NCBI GenBank assembly: GCA_030770545.1
Contig: JAUCMP010000028.1
Coordinates: 13,907,501 to 13,971,500, forward strand
Length of the DNA stretch: 64,000 nt
Source: Macropodus opercularis
Lineage: Eukaryota > Chordata > Actinopteri > Anabantiformes > Osphronemidae
Direction of reading: 5' to 3'
Notes under the pieces: model-generated
Database searches by the model: none
Seen by the model: the letters and a program-made list of their open reading frames with translations, nothing else
Told to the model about the DNA's origin: nothing
Translations under genes and position numbers: made by a program
Shown here: positions 12,770 through 24,931 of the stretch, one piece after another
How positions within the stretch are numbered: position 1 is the first letter of the stretch
Layout of the letters: every line of letters begins with the position of its first letter

Positions 12770-13037
<268 letters not shown>

Positions 13038-13376
13038 ACCTATATCTCCTTCGTCCTATCAGTGATGGGCTCATGATGCCATCAGACAGGAAGTGAAACT
13101 ACACCATTAACCATAAGCTTAAACTAAATCAAAATAAACCAGAAAAGGCAATAATGGCTCCTACAATAACACTCAAATCCTCGTCTGGTTCTGGATGCTT
13201 CCTTCCTCCATCTTCTCCTCTTCGCTCTTGGTTCCAGCTTCTCGTCTCAAGACGGTGCGAGTAGAAGATCGCTTGGATTCAGCTCGAGCTGCAGGAAGAG
13301 CACAGACAGTAAATGCTGATCCAGCCTTTCAGACAGATTTTACTGAGGCTCATGCACCTTGGGCCCACTTCCGGTA

Positions 13377-14802
13377 TCAGGCCAGGATGAGGATGAAGGT
13401 GTAGAGGACGAGCAGCAGGACGCTGAGCAGCGTAGTGGTGAGATCAGTGGTCTGAACTCGGCCTGGGAGGAAACAGCCATTAGTGCGTTAACGAGAGCCA
13501 CCACCGGTTTATTGTAAGGTTCATTTCAGTGTTTACTCTTGACGCTCAGCCATGTGTGCGGAGACTTTCCCCCCGAGGGGTGTTCACACTGGTAGAAGCC
13601 TTCATCAGACGTGGACACGGACGGGAGCAGCTTCTCCCCTTTCTCCTCGGTGCCGATGAACACGTCGTCTTTGTGGAAGGATGCGGTGAAATGTGACGTC
13701 GGCGCAGCGTCTTCGTCTTCTTTGTAGGAGCAGCGAAGCGCCACAGGTTCGCCCTCAGACACCGGAAGCGCCGGACTGTGCAGAATCACAGCACCGTCTA
13801 GAACAAAGACCATCCAGCCATGAACACGCTCACCTCCAACCAAACCCTGATGATTGAGTCGGGTTTACTTGTCACGGTGATGTTGACGCTGTTGCTGCGG
13901 TCTCCGCTCGCGGACTCACACCAGTAGACTCCAGTGTCTGACTGGTCCAAGTCCTCGATGGTGCAGGTCGTGTCCGTGGGGATGGCCCAGCCGAACTGGC
14001 ACCGCTGGGCCGTCTGCCTGGACGTGTTCCTCCTCACCACCCAGCTGCTCTGGCTTCCTGAGCAGCTCAGGGTGATTTCCTCATACCAAAAGAAAAGGGA
14101 CCTGTCAGGACTGATGCTCAGTTTGGCTGCAAGGAGTCAGACAGAAAGTCATGTTACCTGAAAGCAGCTTAGAGCAGGTTTCTCTACACATCAGCATCCT
14201 CCTACCACCTGCTAGAGAAAAGCAGAGCTCACCCTCATCAGCACTGAGGCCCAGAGTCACACCTGCAAAACACAGACGAAGGCGTCGGTCAGCGAAAGAG
14301 CAGAGCTGGAACAACCATCGACTGGATGCTATGAAGCAAACGCACTGAGCTGCAGACTCAGCCTCTGACAAACCTTCATGTTTGCTCTAGTTTAACTTCC
14401 TGTCGCATTAGATTCAAGTCAGTGATGGATGTTGGAACGGAGATTGATCCATCCTGAACCCAGAGTAACCAAACCTGCAGCTCTCACCTCACACAAGCAT
14501 CCGTTTGGTTTTCAGTGGCTCAAAGGTCCAGTTTCACTGCTCGTTTGCTTTTAGCTTCACTAAAACTGTGACTAAATTAAAACACTGACCTGATCCAGTC
14601 TCTGTCCTCAGTGGTTTAACTTTGCTTTCTCTGTTTTCTTACATGTTCCTGTGGATTCAGATGTGATTCCCAAAGGATCCGTCAACAACCAGACGTCTGT
14701 GTGTGTTTGGTGGATGAGTGGAGCAGAGCAGAGAGCAGGTGGAATCATGAGGAAGCAAGGAGGCGACTTACAGAGCAGAAGGCAGAAAGACGTGATCTCC
14801 AT
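13377..14802 (-). CDS. Fc receptor-like membrane protein, two Ig domains, five exons
   Basis: Five minus-strand exons join in frame. Exon 1, 14,772-14,802, encodes MEITSFCLLL and has a GTAAGT donor. Exon 2, 14,233-14,262, is 30 bp. Exon 3, 13,869-14,126, is Ig domain 1 with Cys in ITLSCSG and DTGVYWCES. Exon 4, 13,537-13,797, is Ig domain 2 with Cys in VALRCSY and DEGFYQCEH. Exon 5, 13,377-13,462, encodes a hydrophobic end and TGA. The total is 666 nt, 221 residues, with all junctions in phase 1. A split signal peptide with a tiny second exon followed by one-exon Ig domains is the classical FcR/FCRL architecture. The predicted product is a cell-surface receptor binding antibody or a related ligand on leukocytes. 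The last 20 or so residues are hydrophobic to the stop, so there is no cytoplasmic ITAM or ITIM. It could be GPI-anchored, adaptor-dependent, or have an alternative last exon. Ligand and orthology are unknown. Confidence 0.78.
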
Positions 14803-15239
14803 CCTGCGTCGATGTCAAATGTCCTCTCACAGCGGCTGCAGTTCACCACATCCGTAGCGCAGGAAACTAGTCACTGCTCAGTGCAAACAGTGTAAACTTC
14901 AGCTTCAACAGATGATCTAAACGCGTGAAATGCAACTGGTGCATCATCGTTGAATCTCAATGCATCAGCAGAAAACAAAATTCATAGGAAAATACTTTGC
15001 ATTGAATCTAATTATTCATTTGTTAACTCACTATTGTTGCTGCTGCTCTCACTTACTGTAGTTTGAAGATTGATCCCTAAATGTTTCCAGATAAAGTCCT
15101 AAAATTCTCCAGCACTGTTTTAATCAACGTGAACGTCGTTACTGGCCTGAAACCTGAGACCTGAAAACAAACAAAAGACAAACACATCAGTGGATTTTAT
15201 AGAAGCCGTGCGTTAAAACAACCTGAGACACAAACAACT
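14803..15239. other. Upstream region of the Fc receptor-like gene; nothing else recognised
   Basis: This should hold the promoter and 5' UTR of the minus-strand receptor gene. No clear TATA box or other element could be assigned by eye. The L2-type LINE begins at its right end. Confidence 0.4.
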
Positions 15240-15275
15240 GGAGAAGAGCAAACATGCAGTCATGATATTAGAGCC

Positions 15276-15488
15276 ATGATTAGACGCAGAGATATTTCTG
15301 ACTGTGACAGGAAATGTGCAACAATATTTAGGTGGTGTCCAGCAAACGATGTGGGCTTCGTAGACAATTGGAGCAGTTTTTGGGGAAAACCTGGGCTGAT
15401 TAGAAGAGACGGCGTCCATCCCACTTTGGATGGAGCGTCTCTGCTCTCTAGTAACATGGCCAAGTTGATTAGACTCCCTAATCCATGA
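15276..15488 (+). pseudogene. LINE ORF1 C-terminus, SGNH/GDSL esterase-like end
   Basis: A 70-codon frame ending just before the endonuclease frame. It contains the block RRDGVHPTLDG, matching the C-terminal D-x-x-H catalytic block of the esterase domain carried by ORF1 of many L2/CR1 LINEs. The catalytic Ser block would lie upstream and is missing, so this is a fragment. Confidence 0.55.
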
Positions 15489-15494
15489 CCCAGA

Positions 15495-16919
15495 GTGGAG
15501 CCCAGGACGCAGAGTCGCAGTCTTACACGCCTCTCTGCAGACTCTCAGCCGCCACCCGCTCGTAGCTGTAACACTCCCATCGAGACTGTGTCTGCTCCCC
15601 GACCACCTAAATTATATAAATCACAAATAAATAAAAGAGGAGTGATTCACAGGAATCTAATAAACATCAAGACAGCTCCTCTTACAGAACAAAGTAACAA
15701 TAAAATAATTAAATGTGGTCTATTAAATATCAGATCTCTCTCTTCTAAATCTCTGTTAATAAATGACTTGATAAGTGACCATCACATAGATTTATTTAGT
15801 CTCACTGAAACCTGGCTGCAGCAGGATGAATACGTTTGTCTGAATGAGTCAACTCCAACCAGTCACATCAACCATCATATTCCTAGAAGTTCAGGTAGAG
15901 GTGGAGGAGTAGCAGCAATATATAACTCAGATTTATTAATTATTCCTAGCCCTAAACATAACTATAATTCTTTTGAGAGCCTCACTCTGAGCCTTTCTCA
16001 CTCAGACTGTAAAACCCAGAAACCAGTTGTGTTCTGTGTTGTCTACCGTCCTCCTGGTCCATATTCAGAGTTCTTAACTGAATTCTCAGAGTTTTTATCT
16101 AACTTAGTTCTCAGCACAGATAAAGTGATTGTAGTGGGCGACTTTAACATTCATGTAGATGTTGACAGTAACTGTCTCAACATTGCATTTAATTCACTAC
16201 TGGATTCTATTGGTTTTAGTCAGCATGTGAATGAACCCACTCACTGTCTTAATCATACTCTTGATCTTGTCCTGACTTATGGGGTTGAGATTGATCATTT
16301 AAAAGTTCTCCCTCAAAACCCTCTGTTATCTGACCATTTCTTAATAACTTTTGAATTTACCATAACAGACCTGACAACAGTTGGAAATAAGTTCTATTAC
16401 AGCAGATGCTTATCTGATGATGCTGTTGTCAGATTCAAGGAGATGATTCCATCATCTTTTGTCTCATTCCCTTGTAGCTACACAGAGGAGAGCAGTCATC
16501 TGAATCATGAGCAGGTAGATTGTCTTGTTGATGATGCTGCAGCTTCACTGCGTACAATTTTAGACACTGTTGCTCCTCTGAAGAAGAAGCCAGTGAATCA
16601 GAGGAGGTTAGCTCCATGGTATAACTCAGAGATCCGCAGCCTTAAGCAGAGGACTCGAAAACTAGAAAGATTGTGGCGTTCCAACAAATTAGGTGAATCC
16701 TGTCTAGCATGGAAAAACAGTTTAATACTATATAAAAAAGCACTTCGGGTTGCTAGAACCACATACTATTCATCATTAATTGAGGAAAATAAAAACAACC
16801 CCAGGTTTCTTTTCAGCACTGTAGCCAGGCTGACTAAGAGTCATAGTTGTGTTGAGCCTAGTGTCCCTTTAAATCCACTAGAGAAAAGATTTATCAGAAT
16901 CTGTCAACAAAAGTCATAA
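15495..16919 (+). pseudogene. LINE endonuclease (APE-type) domain
   Basis: A 474-codon frame. Endonuclease landmarks begin at about residue 70: LLNIRSL (Asn), SLTETWL (catalytic Glu), VVGDFNIHVD (Asp/Asn), LDLVLTYG and LLSDHFL (catalytic His). All key residues are visible, but the frame stops before the RT domain and the first ~65 residues look like read-through of linker. The domain nicks target DNA to prime reverse transcription in intact elements. Confidence 0.8.
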
Positions 16920-16999
16920 ACCGATCTGCAGATCCAACAGCCTTAGATCTGCTGGTTAGACCTATGTCTTACTTAAACTGTTTTCCCCCATAGATCACA

Positions 17000-18546
17000 C
17001 TGAGTTAACTTCAATAATTAACTCTTCTAAATCAGCTACTTGTCTCTTAGACCCAATCCCAACCAGATTACTCAAAGAAATTCTTCCATTAATCAGCACA
17101 TCCATATTAAATCAAATCAACCAATCGCTGGTTACAGGCTACGTACCACAGGCTTTTAAAGTTGCTGTGGTCAAACCTTTATTGAAAAAACCTACTCTTG
17201 ACCCTAGAGAACTTGCAAATTATAGGCCTATATCCAATCTGCCCTTTATTTCTAAAGTTCTTGAAAAAAACGTAGCTAAACAATTATGTGACCACCTGCG
17301 TAGAAATGACCTATATGAAGATTTCCAGTCAGGATTCAGATTACATCATAGCACAGAAACAGCTCTGATTAGAGTCACTAATGATCTTCTCACAGCTTCT
17401 GACAATGGTCTAGTTTCTGTACTTGTCCTGTTAGATCTTAGTGCAGCATTTGATACGATAGATCACAAGATTCTATTGCAGAGACTGGAACATAGCATTG
17501 GGATTAAAGGAAAAGCACTGGGATGGTTTAAGTCTTATCTGTTGAACAGATTCCAATTTGTTCATGTTCATGATCAATCTTCCATCCGCACAGGAATTAA
17601 CTTTGGAGTTCCACAGGGTTCTGTGCTTGGTCCAATACTTTTCAGTCTTTACATGTCTCCCCTTGGTAATATTATTAGAAAACATTCTATAAATTTCCAC
17701 TGCTATGCAGATGATACTCAGTTATATTTGTCCATGAAACCAGAGGAAACAAACCAATTAGTCAAACTTCAAACTTGTTTAAATGATATCAAATCCTGGA
17801 TGTCCCATAACTTTCTACAACTGAATTCAGATAAAACTGAAGTTATTATAATTGGTGCTAAAAACCAGAGAGACTCTTTATTGAATCAGATTGTTACTCT
17901 GGATGACATAACGTTAGCTCCAAGTTCTACTGTGAGGAACCTTGGTGTCATTGTTGACCAAGATCTGTCCTTTACACCATATATTAAAGAAATCTCTAGA
18001 ACCGCCTACTTCCACCTGAGGAATATTGCTAAAATTAGTTGCATCCTCTCACAGAGTGATGCTGAAAAATTAATCCATGCATTTGTTACCTCTAGGCTTG
18101 ACTACTGTAACTCGCTACTCATAGGTTGTCCCAATAACTCTTTGCAGCATTTTGAATTAATTGGAGAATTTTCAGCCAGAGTTCTGACTGGACTTAGGAA
18201 GAGAGATCACATTTCTCCTACATTAGCTTCTCTGCATTGGCTCCCTGTCAAATCTAGGATAGAATTCAAAATTCTTCTCCTCACCTACAAAGCTCTTCAT
18301 AATAAAGCTCCATCTTATCTTAAAGACCTCATCGCTCCTTATGCTCCCAACAGAACGCTTCGTTCTCAAAGCGCTGGTCTACTTGTGGTTCCTAGAGTTT
18401 CTAAATGTAGAACGGGAGGCAGAGCCTTTAGCTACCAAGCTCCTCTCCTATGGAACCAGCTTCCAGTCCAGGTTCGAGAAGCAGACACCCTCTCTAGTTT
18501 TAAAACTAGGCTTAAAACATTTCTTTTTGACAGAGCGTATAGTTAG
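17000..18546 (+). pseudogene. LINE reverse transcriptase and C-terminal domain
   Basis: The main frame is 17,167-18,546 (459 codons) and continues leftward in frame without its own start. Motifs in order: NYRPISNLPFISK, LLDLSAAFDTIDH (motif A, catalytic Asp), VPQGSVLGPILFSLY (motif B), YADDTQLY (motif C, catalytic Asp pair), LNSDKTEVI (motif D), NLGVIVD, then a C-terminal thumb region including LHWLPVKSRIEFKI. The RT domain itself is intact, but its linkage to the endonuclease is broken by a frameshift near 16.9 kb. Confidence 0.85.
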
Positions 18547-19137
18547 AGATGGTTCTGGTCTCTCTGAACCATCTCTTAGTTAAGCTGCTATAGACTTAGA
18601 CTGCTGGGGGACGTCCTTCATTCACTGAGCTCTTTCTCTCTTCTATCCGCCAACATGCCTCCATTTCCACATGTGACTAACTTTGCCCCTTTTCTCTCCT
18701 AGTTGTGCTTCTCCCCTTCTGTCTCTCTCTCTATTCTCATCTCCAGGTATCGTCAGACTCATAGCCGTGTGTCTCCAGTGTTCAGTTGCTGGTCCAATCA
18801 TCCCGCCTGTGTTCTGCTGCTGCTCGTTTTGTTGTTGTGGTTGTGTTCTTTTCTCTCTTCTCTATCCCCTCACCCCAACCGGTCAAGGCAGATGACCGCC
18901 CACACTGAGCCTGGGTCTGCTGGAGGTTTCTTCCTCGTTAGAGAGGGAGTTTTTCCTCTCCACTGTTGCTATTTAAATATACAATTTATCGATTGGCTAC
19001 AATTAAAAGCTTGCTCTATGTGGGAATTGTTGGGTTTAGTTGTGTAAGGTCTTAAAACCTTACTTGTAAAGTGCCTTGAGATAACTGATGTTGTGAATTG
19101 GCGCTATATAAATAAAGTTGAATTGAATTGAATTGAA

Positions 19138-20369
19138 TCTTTCAGTTGTGAAACAGGATCCTGATGACGTGGTCTGGTGTTCGTCTCCATGGATGCTCTA
19201 TGTCTCCTTGGTGCCTTATTTAAGCACATTCCTTCTACACACATTCACCCAGTCGCCCTTATTCGGGCATGTTTCACTTACATGCAACTCGTCTGCTCTT
19301 TTCCTAACATCCTGCTCTCCACATACTGTTAATGGACTGTGACTGGCTGTTCTACTCTACTACTCTCTAAACTTGATTTAAACTGTATTTTAATTCAGCT
19401 TGTTCTGTTCTCTGCCTGCATCCTGCTATCTAAGCTTTTAACTATTTACATTCCTTCACTGCCTTGTCTTATCATTTTATAAAGTAAAAGGCATAAATAG
19501 GAAGATGACCTGGAAAGAGTTTCAGGCATCCACTTTCTTTAACATGGGAAGAAAAAACAATGAGACGTGTAGTATACTCATTTATGTTTAATTTTGTGAT
19601 ATTGTATTGCTTTTATGTACGTGTGCATAAGTTTGATTATGTTCATTAAATACTTTACATGAATATTGTCTCTAAATCTATTTATAAATGAATGGTGTAT
19701 TTGACATGCTAATAGTACTACTACTAATCATAAAAAAGATTAAACAATTACATTTTGTGTAAATTTACACCAAGTAAACCGTTAAAACAATAGAACTCAT
19801 CAATTATCTTTAATCATGTTGCACAAACTCTGCCTTGACTGGGAATCGAACCGGGACTCAGAAAGCAGTTCAGCACCCTGGAGAGAGAGAGAGAAATGCT
19901 GCAATTTGATTGGCTGAAAGTCTGTTCCCGCTATTCACGACTGGCCGCAAGTTACAGAGTGACAGAAAATGACAAGACAAAAACTAAATCAGCAAAACTA
20001 ATCACTAAACTGGTTCTAGAAAACAAACTACAGTAGCCTATTAACTGAAAGTGACTCCCTAAGACAATTTAGCAAATTGGAAAAAACAAAATTTGTCTAT
20101 ACACTTAATTTAATCGTGCAACAAATCGAGCTAGAGGTTGGGGCAATGGAAGACACACTAGCAAGGTGCAGGCACAGGTATGAATAGACACAGTTAACAA
20201 GGGAAATCAAAACCCCAAAGCGCCAAAGCAGGGGGTGGGGGCATTATAAGAGTTCGGAGCTAATCAAGTCCATTTCCATTTCCTACTGCTAGCTTGCTTG
20301 CACATCAGCAACAGCTCGTGTGTTGACCTGTCCCGGATTGGGAAAGGAGCCTGCTGCTACAAGTTCGTT
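19138..20369. other. No gene recognised
   Basis: AT-rich DNA with short frames. A tRNA T-arm-like string (GGTTCGATTCCC on the minus strand, near 19,843-19,854) lacks a matching T-stem and an acceptor stem, so I do not call a tRNA. It could be a tRNA-derived SINE scrap. Confidence 0.4.
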
Positions 20370-20617
<248 letters not shown>

Positions 20618-20717
20618 GGGGAATTCGCAGGGGTCAGACAGCCGGTGTGCAATGGCTGAGCCTCGCCCTGGGTGAACCACCTTCTTGATCATGGTATCTC
20701 CCCTGCCAGGTAAGTAT
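20618..20717 (-). pseudogene. U1 snRNA, 3'-truncated copy at the array edge
   Basis: Unit 0. Contains U1 nucleotides 1 to about 100, including the 5' splice-site-pairing ACUUACCUG, stem-loop 1 and stem-loop 2. The rest of U1 (stem-loop 3 region, Sm site, stem-loop 4) and the 3' box are replaced by TACA microsatellite. It cannot form a stable snRNP without the Sm site. Its promoter side is intact (PSE-like element and ZNF143-like site at the usual offsets). Confidence 0.95.
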
Positions 20718-21021
20718 GACTTGCTCCGCTCGCACTCAGGGAGCTCTCTCCGGGACTAACCACGCTCACTGACGGTGCTGACAGTGGGAAGAAGGCAGCT
20801 TTGCGGAGCCTACCGGTCTGCACCAGTTGTACTTTTCAGTAAAGGCTGGCGAACGTTAGTCGCTGTTCTTTCTCTGTCTTGTTGTTTTCTCCCAAAGGGG
20901 AGCAAACTTGTCCCATCATGCATTGCTGCCTTTTCCCACAGGAAATCCCATAGGCTGGACAGAAGGTGAGCCCGACAGAGCGGAGCGCAATGACAATGGC
21001 TTGGCGTTGAACACAGAGTGT

Positions 21022-21174
21022 GGGGGTGCACCGTTCCCAGAAGCGCTGCAATACCAGGTCGATGCGTGGAGTGGACGGAGCAAGCCCCTGTTCCACCTCC
21101 CTGCTCCAAAAAGCAATTTAATATATGGTCCCCGGGTAGGGGACGTATCAGATATTAAACTGATAAGAACAGAT
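21022..21174 (-). pseudogene. U2 snRNA 3' part (nt 38-190), separated by a LINE
   Basis: Unit 0. Matches the array U2 consensus from nt 38 to the 3' end. The first 38 nt are about 5.9 kb away at 27,101-27,138, with a Tx1/Keno-like LINE between them in the same orientation. The break is directly after the branch-point-pairing GUAGUA, so this U2 gene is dead. Confidence 0.95.
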
Positions 21175-21343
21175 TTGTTTTTTGTTTTTTTTCTTAACAG
21201 ATTTCACTTTATTTTTACAACACAGAACAATATGTAAACCCAAACCAAACAACAATAAAACAAAACAACAAAAATAACAGACATATCAAAAAACCTTAAG
21301 AACATAAAGCACAAATACACAGGGATGTAACCCGTACCAATCA

Positions 21344-22159
21344 CACTGATAAAAGTAACTCTTAGAGGATGTAAATGTAGCATAATTAAATCTGTATTAT
21401 TAACAACAAAAAATAAAGTTTGTACATATACTTAAAAATATCAAAATTACAAGTTAATTTAAGTGTGTTCAGAACACAAGACATTGTGAATTTTCTCCAC
21501 AACACACTTTATTTTTGTAATCTTTCACGATCTTCTTAAGTGAAGGCACACAACAAGAAATCATGTTGTTGATTTTACTCAATTATATCCAAAAGCTGTT
21601 TCCCTCCGAATATGCGTGGGAAACCCCGTAACTGCCCCCTATGCAGATCGCCACACCGTGTGAAGCGGTCACTGACGCCTCATGCAAGTTAAGCAGGAGT
21701 TCAAGACAAACCCGCGAATGCACAATTGATTTGATATTTCAAGTAAAATCTATAAGAAATGCCCAGTTGTTAATCAGAAAATGTGAGTAGATATAACTTT
21801 AAATTTGAATAGCAAAATTATAAAAAATGAAGTAGGTCCCACTCAAAGTTATGTAATATGTAAATGTAAAACTTAAGTAAGTTTCAATTAAAAAACAATA
21901 TTTTAAACACTTAAAGTTAAGTAGAGATCACACAAAATGATTATTAGAGAAATAGTTGAATTAAGTTGACTTTACTGGAAAATGTAAGTAGAGTTTACTT
22001 GGAAAATGTAAGTAGACATTAATAGTAAATACTATTTTTTACAAAAAGAAATTAAAGTACTAAGTACAACGACAAATCTTGTGCAAACTACATAAAAATC
22101 TGATGCAAAAAGTTGCCTTATTTTTTTTAAGTAGATCATGCAGGTTATTTTTATCAGTG
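21344..22159. mobile_element. MITE-like nested insertion with terminal inverted repeats
   Basis: The 816-bp segment starts CACTGATAAAAGTAAC and ends with the inverted form of CACTGATAAAAATAAC: 15 of 16 positions pair, with the first 11 perfect. The inside is AT-rich with repeated GTAAGTAGA-like strings and has no coding capacity. It lies in the 3' UTR of the U2-inserted LINE. Flanks show at most a CA dinucleotide duplication, so the superfamily is unresolved. Confidence 0.5.
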
Positions 22160-22193
22160 CATTATGTCCACAAAAAACATTCCATATAGACCT

Positions 22194-22766
22194 CTACAAT
22201 CTCCTTAAGCCATCCTTCCATTTTTCTTTCGCCGCATGATATCCCCACCGTTCGACGTCCCACCTCATTCTTTCTGCGACATCCCATTCCACCTTTTTCA
22301 TAACCACCCCCACTGTGACCTGTTTCCCACTCTTAACTAACTCCTGCCGCGCCAACCACAAACCCCTTTTATACAAACTCAACATCAACCACAGCAGACA
22401 AGTCACCTGTGACCCCAATACCATTCCATCCCCTTTCTTCACCACTGCTCATGACAACACCAAATTCCCCCCAAATCTCTTTAACACACCCTCGACCCTT
22501 GCCCACACCACCCTAGCAAAATTACAATCCCACATAACGTGCCGCACCGTTTCTACACCTGCACATGCTGCCCGCGGACACAGAGGTGTTCGACTTAGCC
22601 CATGCCTATGCATCTTCTCCCGAACCGGGAGGCAGTTGTGTAAGCACAGCCAATTGAGGTCCTTCAGGCCATTGTCCAGTCCTGCCATTTGGGCCAGCTG
22701 CCATGTAGCAGAGGGCACCCGCAATAAAGGCCGCTGAGCGACCTTCTCTCTGATTGCTCTGTACAA
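22194..22766 (-). pseudogene. LINE ORF2 C-terminal domain, frameshifted pieces
   Basis: Two minus-strand frames (22,766-22,449 and 22,445-22,194) continue the reverse transcriptase. The first contains a CX4CX7HX4C motif (C in PRAAC, H and C in RHVMWDC), the usual C-terminal zinc finger of LINE ORF2. A frame change near 22,447 separates it from the last block (KRGLWLARQELVKSG). Confidence 0.7.
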
Positions 22767-22816
22767 ACTCCGCTGATCCCTCCAAATTCCCTCCTTCAGC
22801 GTCTCTGGGTGCAGCT

Positions 22817-24931
22817 TTAGCCATTGAGCAGCATACTCAAAATGCCAAGGCCGCTGCTCAGACCGCGGCCCTGCATTTGACCATGGGACGAGGCCCCTAA
22901 CAGAATACGAGAAGAAATAACGCAGGCCGCAAACAAACGGATGTGACCCCCCAAAACCACCCCTTGTAACAAGGATGTCATAAAGATTACGTCCAATTTC
23001 AAAGGAAAATCTGGGACATCCCTGCCTCCATCCTCTTTCCTAGCCACCCATTCATACCTCCCGCCCCACAAGAAATCAAAAACATGGCGAGTCAAATATC
23101 GCCTCATGCTCTTTGGCAAAGGATAAACATAAGCCAAGTGAAGCAACGATGACAGCACATCAGCCTTAAGCACCAGGATTTTCCCCACCAACGTCAACCT
23201 CCTAGACTTCCACAGAGCTAGCTTAGTTACAGCTCGGGCCAATGTCTTTGTCCAGTTTAGCGAAGCACAATTAGAGACGTCAAACAAAACCCCCAGGATC
23301 CTTATTGAACCCTGACACACCTGCAGGCCCCCTGGGGCATCCACACGCTGCTTCCACCGGCCGAAAAACTTCACTTTGCTCTTATGGAGGTTCAGCCGAG
23401 AGCCCGACACCCTCCCAAACTGCTGGAATATCTCCAACGCTTGCACTAGGCTACAGTCATCATCCAGCAGCAGCGTTGTGTCATCCGCATACTGCGATAC
23501 CTTTATCCGCTCCCCCCCGCCCCCTGGGACCAAAGCCCCCCTCACCCCCACTTCTGCCCTAATAGCTGCCGCCACAGGTTCCATATACAATACAAAAAGC
23601 AACGGAGACAGAGGGCAGCCATGCCTCACCCCAGACCGCACTACAAACTCCCCACTCAGATTCCCATTCACCCCTACCACACTGCTCGCACCAACATATA
23701 GCGACTCCAACCACCTGACAAAAACATCACCGAACCCCATTCCCTTCAGAACCTTAAACAGAAAACCCCAGTGAACCCTGTCGAAAGCCTTTGCCTGGTC
23801 CAAACCCACCACCATAAGCGGCATGTTTCTATCCTCCACCCAAGCTGTGATATCCCTAATCAATTGAAGGTTCTGACGTATCGACCGACCCACCACCCCA
23901 CATGTCTGATCCATATGAACCGCACCCGGTAAGACTGCACCAAGACGATTAGCCAAAGCCTTAGTCAAAAGTTTGTAGTCGACGCTCAGCATTGTCAAAG
24001 GCCGCCAATTTTGCAAATCCATCTCATCCCCATCCTTATACAGCAACGAAATTACCCCAACCTTAAAAGTTTTCCCCCACTCCCCCACCTGCAGCCCCTC
24101 CGACAGAACTTCCAGAAGGGCAGGCCCCAAGCAATCCCAAAACATAGCATAAAACTCAACTGGCAGCCCATCAATGCCCGGAACCTTGCCACGTTTCATC
24201 CCCGCAAGTGCTTTTGTCAACTCTGCTAACAATAAAGGGGCACCCAAAGCTGCCGCCTGCTCCGGGGACACCCGATTCCCCACTAAGTCAACAAAACCAC
24301 CCAGCCCCTCCACCTCTACCGTGATTCCCTCATAAAAACCACGGTAGTAATGTGCAACAGCCTCTACCATGCCGTCTGCGTGTGTCACAACCTTCCCACT
24401 ACCCAACCGTACCCCCTTAAACACCCTACGTACCCTAGCCGCACGCACCGAGGCAAAAAACTGTGCCGTGCATTTTTCATTCCACTCCCCAAATTCTTTC
24501 CTTTTTGTGGAGAGAAAAGCCCTCGCCCGGTTCTCATAAGCCATCCTTAGCTGATCTTTAATCCGTCCCTGCTCCCCTTCATCCAAACCCCCCCCAGAAT
24601 TGGCTAAAACCTGCCCCCATTCCAAAAGCCTTTGCAGCTCCCGCTCCGCTGCCCTCTTGACCCTAGCTCTAGGCTTTGAATACTTAATGCAAAAAAGCCT
24701 AACTCGTCGTTTCACCTCATCCCACCAACCCGCCGCGGTGCCACTTATTGGCCGAAGACACAAGAGACCCTGCAGGAAAGACCTACACTCTGTCCTAAAT
24801 GCCTTCTCCCTTAGAATGCTACAATTCAATTTCCAATAGCCCGGCCCAAACACCGGATCCCCCATTACCCCCTGAAACACCAGGCCACAGTGGTCAGAAA
24901 AAAAAGAAGGCACCACATTCCCACACTCCAA
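22817..24931 (-). pseudogene. LINE ORF2 reverse transcriptase (Tx1/Keno-like)
   Basis: A 704-codon frame. Its start carries the last endonuclease block with catalytic His (FFSDHCGL). After a connector come the RT motifs: KVPGIDGLPVEFY, WRPLTMLSVDYK, VVGLDQAKAFDRVHW (motif A), GVRHGCPLSPLLFVLY (motif B), SQYADDTTLLL (motif C), GSRLNLHKSKV (motif D). The RT core is uninterrupted, but frameshifts on both sides (about 24.90 kb and about 22.82 kb) disconnect it from the endonuclease and the C-terminus. Confidence 0.88.

Larger units (their letters stand above)
15240..19137 (+). mobile_element. L2/Maui-type LINE, nearly full length, inactive
   Basis: In order it contains: the end of ORF1 (esterase-like) at 15,276-15,485, an APE-type endonuclease at 15,495-16,916, a reverse transcriptase at about 17,000-18,543, a 3' UTR, and a terminal tail of three GAATT-type repeats at 19,117-19,137. 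The 3' end has the characteristic TTGGCGCTATATAAATAAAG block just before the tail. The frame is broken between endonuclease and RT (stop at 16,917-16,919), and the 5' end is truncated inside ORF1. The tail strongly resembles the short LINE tail found in the snRNA array spacers. I could not define target-site duplications. Confidence 0.85.

Noticed and set aside
19831..19880. tRNA gene on the minus strand
   Set aside because: A T-loop-like string is present, but the T stem does not pair and no acceptor stem or D arm can be drawn.
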